From NCBI RefSeq assembly GCF_011044995.1, contig NZ_JAAKZW010000005.1:80634-144633 (forward strand): 64,000 bases of DNA, read 5' to 3'. The stretch is from Streptomyces mesophilus. GTDB lineage: Bacteria; Actinomycetota; Actinomycetes; Streptomycetales; Streptomycetaceae. Position numbers and translations under genes: made by a program. Within the stretch, counting starts at the first letter, position 1. Every line of letters begins with the position of its first letter. Below, one piece after another: positions 7,176-16,187 of this stretch. The notes below the pieces were generated by a model. That model was not told the origin of the DNA. It made no database searches and was given only the letters and a program-made list of their open reading frames with translations.

Positions 7176-9704
7176 TCAGCCGAGGAGCGTCGCCGTGAAG
7201 CTGCGCCCGTAAGCCTGGTGGACGTCCACCTCCACGCGCGTGCCACCCGGCACCGCGCTGACACGGATCCCTTCGTCCCCCTCGCCGAGCCGGAGCCGAC
7301 GCCCGTGCAGCACCACCGAGATCGTGTCCCGGCGCGTCGTCGGATCCGCGACCGCGAGCGACGTGCGGCCGCGGCGCTCGCGACGGACGAGGACCGACGC
7401 GGGACCGTCCACGCTCACGCCCGCGGCGTGGTGGCGGCCCTGCGTAAAGGAGTTGAGGCCGAGCAGGTGCAGGCCTGAGTGCTCCACGGCTTGTAGGCGC
7501 GTGGAGTTCGACACGACCTTCAAGGGGCCACGGTCCGCATACGAGCGCAGGGCGGCGTCGGACGCGCCGGGCACCAACGCATAGGCGAGCGCAGCCGGTT
7601 CGGCGCCCGCCGCATGGTCGTACGCCGCCGAGAAGACCGAGCGTGTGACCGGCGTGTCGGGGTTGGATGTACGGACGACACGCCGTGAGCGCTTCACATT
7701 CTCCAGTCCGACGCGCACCGGTCCGCCATCGAGGAAGACATAGCCGACCGCGCTGCCGCGGGTGGTGTTCACCCAGCGCAGCCAGGACAGTTCCGCCTCC
7801 CCGGGCCCGGTGAAGGGCGTACCGTCGCGGCGTCCGCCCGTGACGGTCACCGCGTCGCCTGCCCGTGCCGTCCGCGCATCCACCGTCGTCGTTCCCGCGC
7901 GTCCTTCGGCCCCGCCAACGCCCGCCGCCAGCACCACGATCTCGTCGTCGAACAGGAACCACGACTTCGTCGCCGTCGCATTGCGGTAGACGACGAAGTC
8001 GTCCGGCAGCAGCTCCCGGTCCCGTACGCCCACATCGCTGGACTGCACCATCGCCGCCGCCCCGTACGTACCGAGCACCGCGCCTCCGCTGTGGTCGGCC
8101 AGGCCGCGCGGGAAGTAGACGTAGGCGTTCTGTGATTCCGACGAGGGCGTGAAGTTGAGCGGGTGGCCGGGGTTGTCGTAGTACGCCGTGCCGTACAACT
8201 CCGGGACGGTGCGCCGCTGTTCGACCGGCGCGGTCACCCCGGCGAGTCCGTACGGCGAGACGGTCGTGTAGTAGTCGACGCCGAAGGCCTCGGTCTGGTC
8301 CTGGCCGGCCAGATACAGGTAGTGCGCGCCGTCGCCCTGGAACCACGGCATGAGGTTCTCGCCGCTCATGTACTCGTACTTGCTGATCCGCGAGGACGAA
8401 CGGGCCAGCGCGAGCGCGTAACCGGGCCTGCGGTGCACGGTCTTGTCCATCGCGTTGAAGGCGACGCTGCGGGCCGCGGGCCCCAGATCGGCCGGCGTCA
8501 GCGCACTGTCCGCCAGGATGTCCGCGTACCGCACGACACTGACCGGAGAGACGAACGTCGCCGGGTCGAGGGGCGCCTTGGACGTCGAGCGGATGTACTT
8601 GACGTACTGCCGCAGCGCCTTCGCTTCCGTCTCGGGTGCGAGCGAGGCGAGGTCGACGGCCGCTTCCACGATCACGGCGACGTCCGTGTAGCCGGTGGCG
8701 GTCCGGGAGACCGCGCGGCCCTTGACGATCTCCATCATCCAGCCCTCGAAGATGAGTGGCGCGAACCCGTCACGCACCCACGTGAAGACCGTCGGCACCA
8801 GCTCCTCGCCGTGCGCGAAGCCCGAGCCGTCCAGGATCTTCAGCGTCTGCACGACACGGGTGAGCAGCCCCTTCCCGTACGAGCCGGTGTAGGCGACCGA
8901 GCCGTGCTGGATGAACGAACCGTCCGCGTAGTGCCCGTCGGTGACGTTGTGCCGCAGGTGGTACGGGTCGATCGTGACGAACACGGTCAGCTGGTCCGTC
9001 AGGGCCTTGCGGATCCGGTTCTCGTCACCCAGGAGCGCGCCCTGCAGGATGCGGTTGGTGGTGATGTCGGCGAGGTTGGCGCCGGTGTGGAAGCGGGAGT
9101 CCAGGTTCACATCGCCGTCGGTGCCGTTGCGCAGATAGGCGTCCATCGACGCGACATACGTGGTGAGCAGATCCGGGTGGTCGGCGAGCGCGTCCGCGAG
9201 AAGGACCAGCGTCTTGGTGACGGATTGGGAGATCCCGATCTCCCAGTTGAACCAGTTGCCGTAGTAGCCCTTCGACTGGTCCCCGTAATACCGCTCGTGC
9301 AGCCAGACCAGACCGTCGAGCACGCGCCGCTGCACCGTCACGTCGCCGAGGAGTGCGCTGCCGGGGGCGCGGGTGGCCAGGGCTATCTCGTAGAGCTGGC
9401 GGTAGGCCGTGTTGAGGTTGGCGTCGTTCGTGCCGAGCACCAGGCCCTTGAACAGCTCGTCCGGGCCCGCCTCGTCCATGGACTTCAGGCCCGCTCTCGC
9501 CGTCGCGACCATCGCGGCGAGCTTGGCTGCGGTCTCGGGGCGGGCGTTGGTCTCGGCGGTTCCCGCGAAGACCGCCACGGTGTTGGCAAGCAGTTGTGCA
9601 CTCCCCTCGGCTGTGGCGGCGGCGCCCGCCGGCCGCGCCGGAAGGACCGCGAGCAGTCCGGCCGCGGACAGGGCGGATATCAGCTGTCTGCGGGTGAGTT
9701 CCAT
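7176..9704 (-). CDS. Polysaccharide lyase family 8 (hyaluronate/chondroitin/xanthan lyase type)
   Basis: An 842-residue secreted lyase that cleaves uronate-containing polysaccharides by beta-elimination. The signal peptide has a Tat-like RRQLIS and ends near residue 29. The N-terminal alpha-toroid contains NWFNWEIG (around 150), supplying the conserved Asn, and the segment FIQHGSVAYTGSYG (around 262-275), supplying the His and Tyr of the PL8 active site. The C-terminal half is the beta-sandwich part, and the length is normal for PL8. AAAGGA lies six bases before the ATG. A near-perfect inverted repeat lies 16 bases upstream of the start and may regulate it. PL8 members act on hyaluronan, chondroitin or xanthan; the sequence alone does not decide. 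Confidence 0.88.
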   Translation of the reverse strand: MELTRRQLISALSAAGLLAVLPARPAGAAATAEGSAQLLANTVAVFAGTAETNARPETAAKLAAMVATARAGLKSMDEAGPDELFKGLVLGTNDANLNTAYRQLYEIALATRAPGSALLGDVTVQRRVLDGLVWLHERYYGDQSKGYYGNWFNWEIGISQSVTKTLVLLADALADHPDLLTTYVASMDAYLRNGTDGDVNLDSRFHTGANLADITTNRILQGALLGDENRIRKALTDQLTVFVTIDPYHLRHNVTDGHYADGSFIQHGSVAYTGSYGKGLLTRVVQTLKILDGSGFAHGEELVPTVFTWVRDGFAPLIFEGWMMEIVKGRAVSRTATGYTDVAVIVEAAVDLASLAPETEAKALRQYVKYIRSTSKAPLDPATFVSPVSVVRYADILADSALTPADLGPAARSVAFNAMDKTVHRRPGYALALARSSSRISKYEYMSGENLMPWFQGDGAHYLYLAGQDQTEAFGVDYYTTVSPYGLAGVTAPVEQRRTVPELYGTAYYDNPGHPLNFTPSSESQNAYVYFPRGLADHSGGAVLGTYGAAAMVQSSDVGVRDRELLPDDFVVYRNATATKSWFLFDDEIVVLAAGVGGAEGRAGTTTVDARTARAGDAVTVTGGRRDGTPFTGPGEAELSWLRWVNTTRGSAVGYVFLDGGPVRVGLENVKRSRRVVRTSNPDTPVTRSVFSAAYDHAAGAEPAALAYALVPGASDAALRSYADRGPLKVVSNSTRLQAVEHSGLHLLGLNSFTQGRHHAAGVSVDGPASVLVRRERRGRTSLAVADPTTRRDTISVVLHGRRLRLGEGDEGIRVSAVPGGTRVEVDVHQAYGRSFTATLLG

Positions 9705-9720
9705 GGCACGTCCTTTGCCG

Positions 9721-9767
9721 GTACGGGCATCAACTGGCGGCGCGGAGTCAACCAGTGATGCCCGTAC
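9721..9767 (-). promoter_or_regulatory. Long inverted repeat in front of the PL8 gene
   Basis: GTACGGGCATCAACTGG (9721-9737) pairs with CCAGTGATGCCCGTAC (9752-9767), giving a 16-bp stem with one bulged base and a 14-base spacer. It ends 16 bases before the PL8 start codon. It could be a repressor operator, a terminator for the upstream LLM gene, or a 5'-leader hairpin; no T-run follows. Confidence 0.6.
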
Positions 9768-9810
9768 GCAACAAGGGGGCCCGCAGAAACCGCTTGCCCC
9801 GGCGAGCGGC

Positions 9811-11046
9811 TCAGGACTCCAGCGGCAGGATCGCGCTCGGCGGGAGCACCGTGTGCTTGAGGTCCTCGGGGACCGGGTTGTTGTGCGCGGGGTACTTCGG
9901 GCCGGCGGCGTTGCGGCGGTAGATCGCCGTTGAGTGCTCGGGGTTGGTGTCGAACTCGGGGATCACCTTGTCGCCGAAGAGCTCGATCATCTCCTGGTGC
10001 TCCTCGAAGGTCATGCCGCCGGTCATGCCGAAGACCAGCTGGTCGCAGCCGACCGTCTGGTACGCGGCGACCTGCTCGCACACCTCGTCGGGCGTGCCGC
10101 AGAGCAGCAGGCCCGCCTTGATGATCTCGTCGAGGACCTCGTCGCTGCTGATGTCGTTGCCGGCGAGCTCGCCGAACGCGATCGGCGGGGTGGGCCAGGT
10201 CCGCTCGTCCATCGACTTGGGCATGGTGTCGTGGTACAGGTTCACCAGGGTGACCAGGTAGCCGATGCCCGCGTGCAGGGCTATCTCGCGAGCCCGCTTG
10301 CGGTCGTTGAGGCAGATGACCGTGTTGGTCATCATCACGTTGTTGTTCTGGTAGTCCCCGAGGATCTCCTTCGGGTTGGCCGCCGCCTCCTTGTACTGGT
10401 CGATGCGGCCCTTGAGCTCGAAGATCGGCTCGAAGTTGAAGGCGATCGCACCGATGCCGAGCGAGCCGGCCTTGGCGAACGAGGACGGGTTGCCGCAGGC
10501 CATCCAGATGGGCGGGTGCGAGTGCCCGTACGGCTTCGGCAGGATGTTGTGCGGGGTGGGCACGGTGAAGTGCTCCCCGTGGAACTCGTAGTCGTACTGC
10601 TCCCACATCCGCACGATCTCGGGAGCGACCTCGTCCCATTCGGCCTTGGTGGTCGAGGGGTCCATGATGTTGAAGGACTTCAGCTCATGGCTGCCCGCGC
10701 CACGGCCCGTGCCGTACTCGAAGCGGCCTTTGGTGATGTGGTCCATCATCGCGGCCCGCTCGGCGTAACGCACCGGGTGTTCCTTGCGCGGCGAGAGGCT
10801 GTTGATGCCGGTGCCGAGGTGAATGCGCTCGGTCTGGGCGGCGACGTATCCGATCGCGACCTCGGGTGCGGACAGATGGCTGTATTCGGTGAGTGAGTGG
10901 TGCTCACCGAACCACACGTATTTCCAGTTGTGCTTGTCCGCCTTGATCGCGAGCTCCAACTCGCGCATCAGGGCGGTGTGTTCCGACGGGCGGTGGTGGG
11001 CCGCCATGCCAGGGATGAACCCGTTGAGGAAGAGTCCGAACTCCAT
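9811..11046 (-). CDS. LLM-class flavin-dependent oxidoreductase
   Basis: A luciferase-like monooxygenase of 411 residues. It starts MEFGLFLNGFIPGM, with KYVWFGEHHSLTEYSHLSAP and the TGINSLSPRKEHPVRYAE block that form the F420/FMN-binding TIM barrel of the bacterial luciferase superfamily. The start at 11046 has GGGAGG seven bases upstream. Such enzymes use reduced FMN or F420 to oxidise small molecules, and the substrate is unknown. It lies upstream of the PL8 lyase on the same strand, but 106 bases and a strong inverted repeat separate them, so co-transcription is doubtful. Confidence 0.87.
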   Translation of the reverse strand: MEFGLFLNGFIPGMAAHHRPSEHTALMRELELAIKADKHNWKYVWFGEHHSLTEYSHLSAPEVAIGYVAAQTERIHLGTGINSLSPRKEHPVRYAERAAMMDHITKGRFEYGTGRGAGSHELKSFNIMDPSTTKAEWDEVAPEIVRMWEQYDYEFHGEHFTVPTPHNILPKPYGHSHPPIWMACGNPSSFAKAGSLGIGAIAFNFEPIFELKGRIDQYKEAAANPKEILGDYQNNNVMMTNTVICLNDRKRAREIALHAGIGYLVTLVNLYHDTMPKSMDERTWPTPPIAFGELAGNDISSDEVLDEIIKAGLLLCGTPDEVCEQVAAYQTVGCDQLVFGMTGGMTFEEHQEMIELFGDKVIPEFDTNPEHSTAIYRRNAAGPKYPAHNNPVPEDLKHTVLPPSAILPLES

Positions 11047-11268
11047 GAGGAGCCCTCCCGTATCGATCACGCTCCACGGGCACTGCCCGGGCGCTGCTGT
11101 CCGCTTATGTCGATGGCGCTCTGTCACTGATGTTGATCAAGCCGATCACTATGGCTGGGCGGAGGATGCACCAGAAGCCTGCAAGGGGCCATGGGTAGGA
11201 CAGATCGAAATACGAAATCGGCCGTGGCCTTGGCCACTGCACGGGCGTGCGTCGCGGAGAATCCGCCC

Positions 11269-11913
11269 ATGGACAAACTGGTCACCGCGTCCGCGGCCGT
11301 CTCCTCGATCCCCTCGGGCAGCACGCTGGTGCTGCCGGACCCCGGCGGCGCGGGCTTTCCCGGCCGGCTCGTGACGGCGCTGGGTTCGGTGCCCGCCGAG
11401 GGGTTCACCGTGATCTGCCCGGGCGCGCCGCGCGCCGCCGAGGGCCTGCGCAAGTGGCTCGGCAGCGGCCAGATCACCCGGCTGATCGTCGACAGCGAGG
11501 CACCCGGCGGCCGACTGGAGGGAGTGGAGGCCGAGTTCGTGCCACCCGCCCTCCTGAAGCAGCGGCTGCAGGCGAGCGCGGCGGGCACGCCCACGTTCCT
11601 CGGTCCGGTCGGCACCCATGAGCGCCCGGTCGAGGACGGTGCGCGGGCGATGTTCTTCGGCGACGACGAGTTCGGTCCCGTGCCCGCACTCACCCCGGAC
11701 TTCGCCCTGGTCCGTGCCGAACAAGGCGACCCGAAGGGCAATCTCGTCTTCGCCGACGAGGTACGGGAAGCGGTCCTTTCGGTGGCCAGGGCCGCGCACC
11801 GCACGTTGGCCGAAATCGACACACTGATCCCCGTACTGCATCCACGGCTCGTACAGCTGCCCGCGCGCCATGTGCAGTCCGTGGTCGGGGCGGCTGCGAA
11901 GGTGCGCGGCTGA
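11269..11913 (+). CDS. CoA-transferase family I subunit-like protein
   Basis: A 214-residue protein that resembles one subunit of family-I CoA-transferases. It begins MDKLVTASAAVSSIPSGSTL and continues with a Gly-rich turn (DPGGAGFPGRLV) analogous to the CoA-binding loop of 3-oxoacid CoA-transferase subunit A. The start at 11269 has GGAG nine bases upstream. A partner subunit with the catalytic glutamate is not in this window, so activity as a transferase is unproven. Its stop is two bases before the ATG of the sodium/proton antiporter, which implies translational coupling, an unusual pairing. Moderately sure of the fold, unsure of function. Confidence 0.6.
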   Translation: MDKLVTASAAVSSIPSGSTLVLPDPGGAGFPGRLVTALGSVPAEGFTVICPGAPRAAEGLRKWLGSGQITRLIVDSEAPGGRLEGVEAEFVPPALLKQRLQASAAGTPTFLGPVGTHERPVEDGARAMFFGDDEFGPVPALTPDFALVRAEQGDPKGNLVFADEVREAVLSVARAAHRTLAEIDTLIPVLHPRLVQLPARHVQSVVGAAAKVRG

Positions 11914-11915
11914 CC

Positions 11916-13679
11916 ATGGAGTTCACCCTTGTCGCCGTGCTCGGCGTGATCAGCATCGTCGCGGTCGCGGCCTTCTCCGAACGGCTCGGGCTCGCGGCCC
12001 CGCTCAGTCTGGTGCTCGTCGGGATCGGCCTGAGCTTCATCCCGGGCGTGCCGCATCCGGACGTCGAACCCGAGCTGATCCTGGCCGGGGTCCTGCCGCC
12101 CCTGCTGTATTCCGCCGCGGTGAACATGCCGGTGACCGATTTCCGGCGCAATCTGGGGGCCATCAGCGGGCTCGCGGTCACCTTGGTGGCGCTCTCCACG
12201 CTCGGGGCCGGTGTGCTGTTCCACTGGCTGCTGCCGGAGATCGGCTGGCCCGCCGCGTTCGCGCTCGGCGCCGTGATCAGCCCCACCGACGCGGTCGCCG
12301 CCACCTCCGTCGGCAAACGCCTCGGCCTGCCGAACCGCCTGCTCACCGTGCTCGAAGGCGAGGGCCTGGTGAACGACGCCTCCGCCCTGGTCCTGCTGCG
12401 CACGGCCGTCGCCGCCTTCGCCGGATCCTTCTCGATCTGGGCCACGGTCGGCGAGTTCCTGTACGCGGTGGTGGTGGCGGTCGCCGTCGGTCTGGTCGTC
12501 GGCCTGGTCAACGTACGGCTGCGGGCGCTGCTCAACGATGCCGTGCTCAATACGGCCATCTCGTTCGTGGTGCCGTTCCTCGCGTATCTGCCCGCCGAGG
12601 AACTCAACGCCTCGGGAGTCCTCGCGGTCGTGATCGCCGGTCTGGTCACCGGACATCAGAGCCCGCGCTATCTGCGGGCGAACGACCGTATCGCCGAGTC
12701 GACGAACTGGCATACGGCGGCGTTCCTGCTCGAGAGCGGAATGTTCCTGCTCATGGGCCTGAGCGTGAAGACCCTCGTCGACGAGGTGCGTGCCGAGGAC
12801 CTGAGCGTCTCCCGGGCCCTCCTGATCGGTCTCGTGGCGGCGGCGTTCGTCATGCTCGCGCGGATGCTCTTCATCGTCCCGCTGGTGGCGGGGATGCGGC
12901 GGGACGTGGCGAAGGCCTCGCAGTCCAAGGAGCGGATCGAGGCGCTGCAGCAGGTCCTGAAGAACCCCGATGACAATCCGGACTTCGCCGAACGGATGCG
13001 CAATCTCCCGGAGAAGCGCATCGAAGGCTTCAGGAAACGGGTCACGAAGAAATCCGCCGACATCGAGTTCACCGTCAACCAGTACTTCGGCGCACGCGGC
13101 GGCCTGATCCTCGGCTGGGCGGGGATGCGCGGAGCGATCACGGTGGCGGCGGCGCAGACGCTCCCCGAGGACACCCCCGACCGCGCCCAGCTCATTCTGA
13201 TCGCCTTCGTGGTGGCGGCCACCACGCTGCTGCTCCAAGGGCTGACGCTGCCGATGGTGATCCGCAAAGTGGGCGTGCCCGAGGACGATCCTCAGCAACT
13301 GCGCGAGGAAGGCGCCCGGCTGATGAACTCGCTGGGCGAGTCCGCCACCGACTTCCTCGAAAACCCGGCCCTCACCGACAAGGCGGGCGAGCCCTATCCG
13401 CAGCGGCTCATCGAGTTCGTCCGCACCGACGCCCGTGTGGAGGCCCAGCGCAAGGCCGGGGACGGCCGCAAGACGGGGGACGGTGCGCCGAGCAGGTACG
13501 AGGCCGGCAGCCGCGACCAGTTTCTGGAACTGCGGCTGCGGGTCCTTGCGGTGCAACGCGAGGAGCTCCTCAAGGCCCGCTCATCGGGCACCTACAGCTC
13601 CCTCACGCTCGGCAAGGCACAGCATGTCCTCGATGTGGACGCGGCACGGTTCGAGCAGTTGGAGAGCTCCGGGCACTGA
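11916..13679 (+). CDS. CPA1-type Na+/H+ antiporter (NhaP-like)
   Basis: A 587-residue membrane antiporter of the monovalent cation:proton CPA1 family. The first 400 residues form about 12 transmembrane helices. ISPTDAVAATSVGKRLGL and GEGLVNDASALVLL contain the ion-binding Asn-Asp pair (N153-D154). GWAGMRGAITVAAAQTLPED is the conserved helix near the end of the transport domain. The last 150 residues are a charged cytoplasmic tail that may be regulatory. Expected role: Na+ or K+ extrusion and pH homeostasis. It is translationally coupled to the CoA-transferase-like gene and followed by a 13-bp perfect terminator hairpin. Confidence 0.92.
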   Translation: MEFTLVAVLGVISIVAVAAFSERLGLAAPLSLVLVGIGLSFIPGVPHPDVEPELILAGVLPPLLYSAAVNMPVTDFRRNLGAISGLAVTLVALSTLGAGVLFHWLLPEIGWPAAFALGAVISPTDAVAATSVGKRLGLPNRLLTVLEGEGLVNDASALVLLRTAVAAFAGSFSIWATVGEFLYAVVVAVAVGLVVGLVNVRLRALLNDAVLNTAISFVVPFLAYLPAEELNASGVLAVVIAGLVTGHQSPRYLRANDRIAESTNWHTAAFLLESGMFLLMGLSVKTLVDEVRAEDLSVSRALLIGLVAAAFVMLARMLFIVPLVAGMRRDVAKASQSKERIEALQQVLKNPDDNPDFAERMRNLPEKRIEGFRKRVTKKSADIEFTVNQYFGARGGLILGWAGMRGAITVAAAQTLPEDTPDRAQLILIAFVVAATTLLLQGLTLPMVIRKVGVPEDDPQQLREEGARLMNSLGESATDFLENPALTDKAGEPYPQRLIEFVRTDARVEAQRKAGDGRKTGDGAPSRYEAGSRDQFLELRLRVLAVQREELLKARSSGTYSSLTLGKAQHVLDVDAARFEQLESSGH

Positions 13680-13708
13680 CGCTGTCTCGCGACGGCCCGG
13701 CGCACGGA

Positions 13709-13741
13709 CCGAGGGGCTCTCTTCCCGGGAGAGCCCCTCGG
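13709..13741. terminator. Bidirectional terminator hairpin
   Basis: CCGAGGGGCTCTC pairs perfectly with GAGAGCCCCTCGG around a 7-base loop, between the convergent antiporter and lyase genes. Confidence 0.85.
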
Positions 13742-13764
13742 TCGCTGTGCCGGCTCCTGACCGG

Positions 13765-15084
13765 TCAGGAGATCTGGGTGATCTTCCACCAGTTGAGGTC
13801 GAAGCCGCCGGTCACGGCGTACAGGCCGAACTGGTGTGTTCCGGCGGGGAGTTCCACTTCACGGGAGATGGTCCGGTAGCTGTCATAGCTCCCGGTGTTG
13901 GGTACGGAGACGTTGCCGAGCGCGGTCGCCCCGCCGCCGAGGTCGAGGGAGAGGGTGCCGCCGTTGTGCGGTGAGGCGACCCGGTACTCGACGAGATAGC
14001 GGCCGGCCTTGGGGATCGCCACGTTCTGGAAGGCGATCCAGTCGGTGCTGTCGAAACTGCCGACCGCCTGCCCGCCGCCCGTGTCGGACGTCGTCTTCTT
14101 CGTGACGCCCTTCATGGCCGAGTAGTCCTCGGCCTGGAAGCTGCGGGAGTGACAGCCGCCGGAGGCGAGTTCGCAGACGTCCGAGCGCTGGGTGGACACC
14201 TTGAGGTCGTCGTACCAGATGTACGAGTCGTTCGTGGGGGCGAACGACGGCGTGGCCCCGCCGAAGAAGGACGAGAAGTACGCGCGGTCCACCAGGTCGC
14301 CGTTGCGGACGAAGCGCAGCCCGCGGATCGTGGCCGCCTGGGCGCCGTTGTACCAGATGTCGATCTCGCCGTCGGGGTTGGCGTTGCCGCCGCTGACGGT
14401 GTTGACCTTGACGCGCTGGACCACGTTGGCCCACTGGCCGCGGGGCCAGTTGATGAGGTTCCCCGAGGCGTCCTTCAGGTCCACGTAATCGCCGTACTGG
14501 CCCTCGTGACCCATGTGGTAGTAGTAGATCGCCGCCTTGCCGCCGGACCGCCAGATCATCCGCGAGCTGAAGCCGTTGTAGCCGTCGCAGACCTGTCCGC
14601 CGGAGCACGAGGCGCCGCCCGCCAGGCCGATGCCGACCTTCCCGGCGTATTCGGTGGTGCCCCAGCTGAAGTCGCTGCTGAAGCGCACCCAGTAGGAGAG
14701 GTAGTACTCGCGGCCGGGGTTGAGCTGCAGAGGCGCCTGGGCGCCCGAATCGGCCGGGCCGATCTTCCCCTTCGGGTAGAACACCCGCAGCGATTTCCCG
14801 CCCGAGTGGTGGAAGTTGTAGCCGTCGATCCAGGTGCGCGTGCTCATGCCCTCCTCCCATGGGGCGTACCAGCCGTCCTGGGACCACTGGCCGAGGTCGT
14901 ACGCGCTGCCCCGTTCGGGACGTTCGAAGGTGTTGTACCTGAAGGAGGGCGAGGCGGCCGCGGTCGCGGTGTCGCCGGGCGGCGAGGGGTCCTCGGCCGA
15001 GGCGGTGCCGGCGACGAGGGTGGCCAGGAGCGTGGCGAGCAGTGCTGCCTTTCTGAGCAACGTCGTTCTCTTCGTCGTTCTCAT
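13765..15084 (-). CDS. Secreted polysaccharide lyase (PL14-like jelly roll) with C-terminal CBM6
   Basis: A 439-residue exported enzyme. The signal peptide covers residues 1-30. A beta-jelly-roll catalytic domain follows (about 50-305), with YWVRFSSDFSW, the strand GKVGIGLAGG and YYYHMGHEGQYGDY. A family-6-type carbohydrate-binding module occupies about 313-437 (FQAEDYSAMKG through FDLNWWKI, with the terminal Trp-Trp of a ligand site). The catalytic domain resembles PL14-type alginate/glucuronate lyases and other jelly-roll lyases; the exact PL family is my inference. It is the last gene of the locus A operon. The neighbouring gene encodes the same catalytic domain without the CBM. Confidence 0.7.
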   Translation of the reverse strand: MRTTKRTTLLRKAALLATLLATLVAGTASAEDPSPPGDTATAAASPSFRYNTFERPERGSAYDLGQWSQDGWYAPWEEGMSTRTWIDGYNFHHSGGKSLRVFYPKGKIGPADSGAQAPLQLNPGREYYLSYWVRFSSDFSWGTTEYAGKVGIGLAGGASCSGGQVCDGYNGFSSRMIWRSGGKAAIYYYHMGHEGQYGDYVDLKDASGNLINWPRGQWANVVQRVKVNTVSGGNANPDGEIDIWYNGAQAATIRGLRFVRNGDLVDRAYFSSFFGGATPSFAPTNDSYIWYDDLKVSTQRSDVCELASGGCHSRSFQAEDYSAMKGVTKKTTSDTGGGQAVGSFDSTDWIAFQNVAIPKAGRYLVEYRVASPHNGGTLSLDLGGGATALGNVSVPNTGSYDSYRTISREVELPAGTHQFGLYAVTGGFDLNWWKITQIS

Positions 15085-15224
15085 GGATCACTCCGCTTCA
15101 CGAGCTGTTACCACTGCAGGGACGGTGCGGTGGTGCGGTGACCTCCTTTTGAAGTCGGCCCTGCGGGGAGACAGACGGCACGGCAGGCGTGGTGGCCGAT
15201 CTCCCCGCGCGGCGAACGGCACGG

Positions 15225-16136
15225 TCAGGGACGGCCCTTGAGCTCGGGAATGTCCGCCCGGTTGGTGGAGATCGTGATGTCGTCGTACCAGATGTAGCTG
15301 TCGTTCTGCGGCGCGAACTCCCAGGTGGCGCCGCCGGCGAAGCTGGAGAAGTAGGCCCGGTCGACCTTGTCGTCGTTGGTGACGAAGCGCAGGCCGGTCA
15401 CCTTGGCCGCGGGCTTGCCGTTGTAGAAGACCTCGATCTCGCCGTCGGGATTGGCCTGTCCGTCGGTGACGGTGTTGACCCTGACCCGCTGGACGACGTT
15501 GACCCACTCCCCCTTGGGCCAGTGGACGGTCTCGCCGTTCTGCCGCAGCGTGACGTAGTCGCCGTACTGGCCCTCGTGGCCCATGTGGTAGTAGTACAGC
15601 GCCGCTTCACCGGTGTTGAGCCGCCAGATGAAGCGGGAGCTGAAGCCGTTGGTGCCGTCGCAGACCTGCCCGCCGGAGCAGGAGGCGCCGCCCGCGAGGC
15701 CGATGCCGACCTTGCCGGCGTTGTACACCGTCCCCCAGCTGAAGTTCTCGTCGAACTTGACCCACTGGGACACGTAGTACTGCCGCGCCTTGTCGAGCCG
15801 GAACGGGGCCTGGGCGCCGGAGTCCTCCGGGCCGATCCTGCCCTCCGGGTAGAGGACGCGCAGCGACTTGTCGCCGCTGTGGGCGGGTTCGGTGTCGTCG
15901 ACCACGGTCCGGGTGTCCATGCCCTGCTGCCAGGGCGCGGTGAACCCTTCCTTCGCCCATTCGTCGAGCGTGTACGGGCCTCCGGCGGGCGGCCGCTCGA
16001 AGGAGTTGGTCAGGTGGGAGCCGGGCTTGCCCTCGACCTCCACGGTGGTGCCCGACGCCAGCTGCGGGTACAGCAACGCGGGGGCGAGCAGGGCCGTGGC
16101 CATGGCGGTGGTGAGGGTCAGTTTTCTGCGGTTCAA
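15225..16136 (-). CDS. Secreted polysaccharide lyase (PL14-like), single domain
   Basis: A 303-residue paralogue of the adjacent lyase. It shares long runs with it (SGAQAP, GKVGIGLAGGASCSGGQVCD, YYYHMGHEGQYGDYV, NDSYIWYDD) but ends after the catalytic jelly roll, so it lacks the carbohydrate-binding module. A signal peptide covers about residues 1-29. The two cysteines in ASCSGGQVC are conserved in both copies and probably form a disulphide. It lies 51 bases after the isomerase gene in the same leftward operon. A tandem pair, one with a CBM for insoluble or cell-wall glycan and one without for soluble oligomers, would make a simple division of labour; this is inference. Confidence 0.7.
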   Translation of the reverse strand: MNRRKLTLTTAMATALLAPALLYPQLASGTTVEVEGKPGSHLTNSFERPPAGGPYTLDEWAKEGFTAPWQQGMDTRTVVDDTEPAHSGDKSLRVLYPEGRIGPEDSGAQAPFRLDKARQYYVSQWVKFDENFSWGTVYNAGKVGIGLAGGASCSGGQVCDGTNGFSSRFIWRLNTGEAALYYYHMGHEGQYGDYVTLRQNGETVHWPKGEWVNVVQRVRVNTVTDGQANPDGEIEVFYNGKPAAKVTGLRFVTNDDKVDRAYFSSFAGGATWEFAPQNDSYIWYDDITISTNRADIPELKGRP

Positions 16137-16187
16137 CGGGGGCCTCGCTTCGGGTTGTTGGTGGTAAGGCGTCTTGGGTGGTGAGGT

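Noticed and set aside
11124..13556. An 810-codon open frame antisense to the antiporter gene
   Set aside because: Its translation is rich in His, Arg, Gln and Asp with no family motif. The sense strand has a clear membrane protein; long antisense frames are a by-product of high GC.
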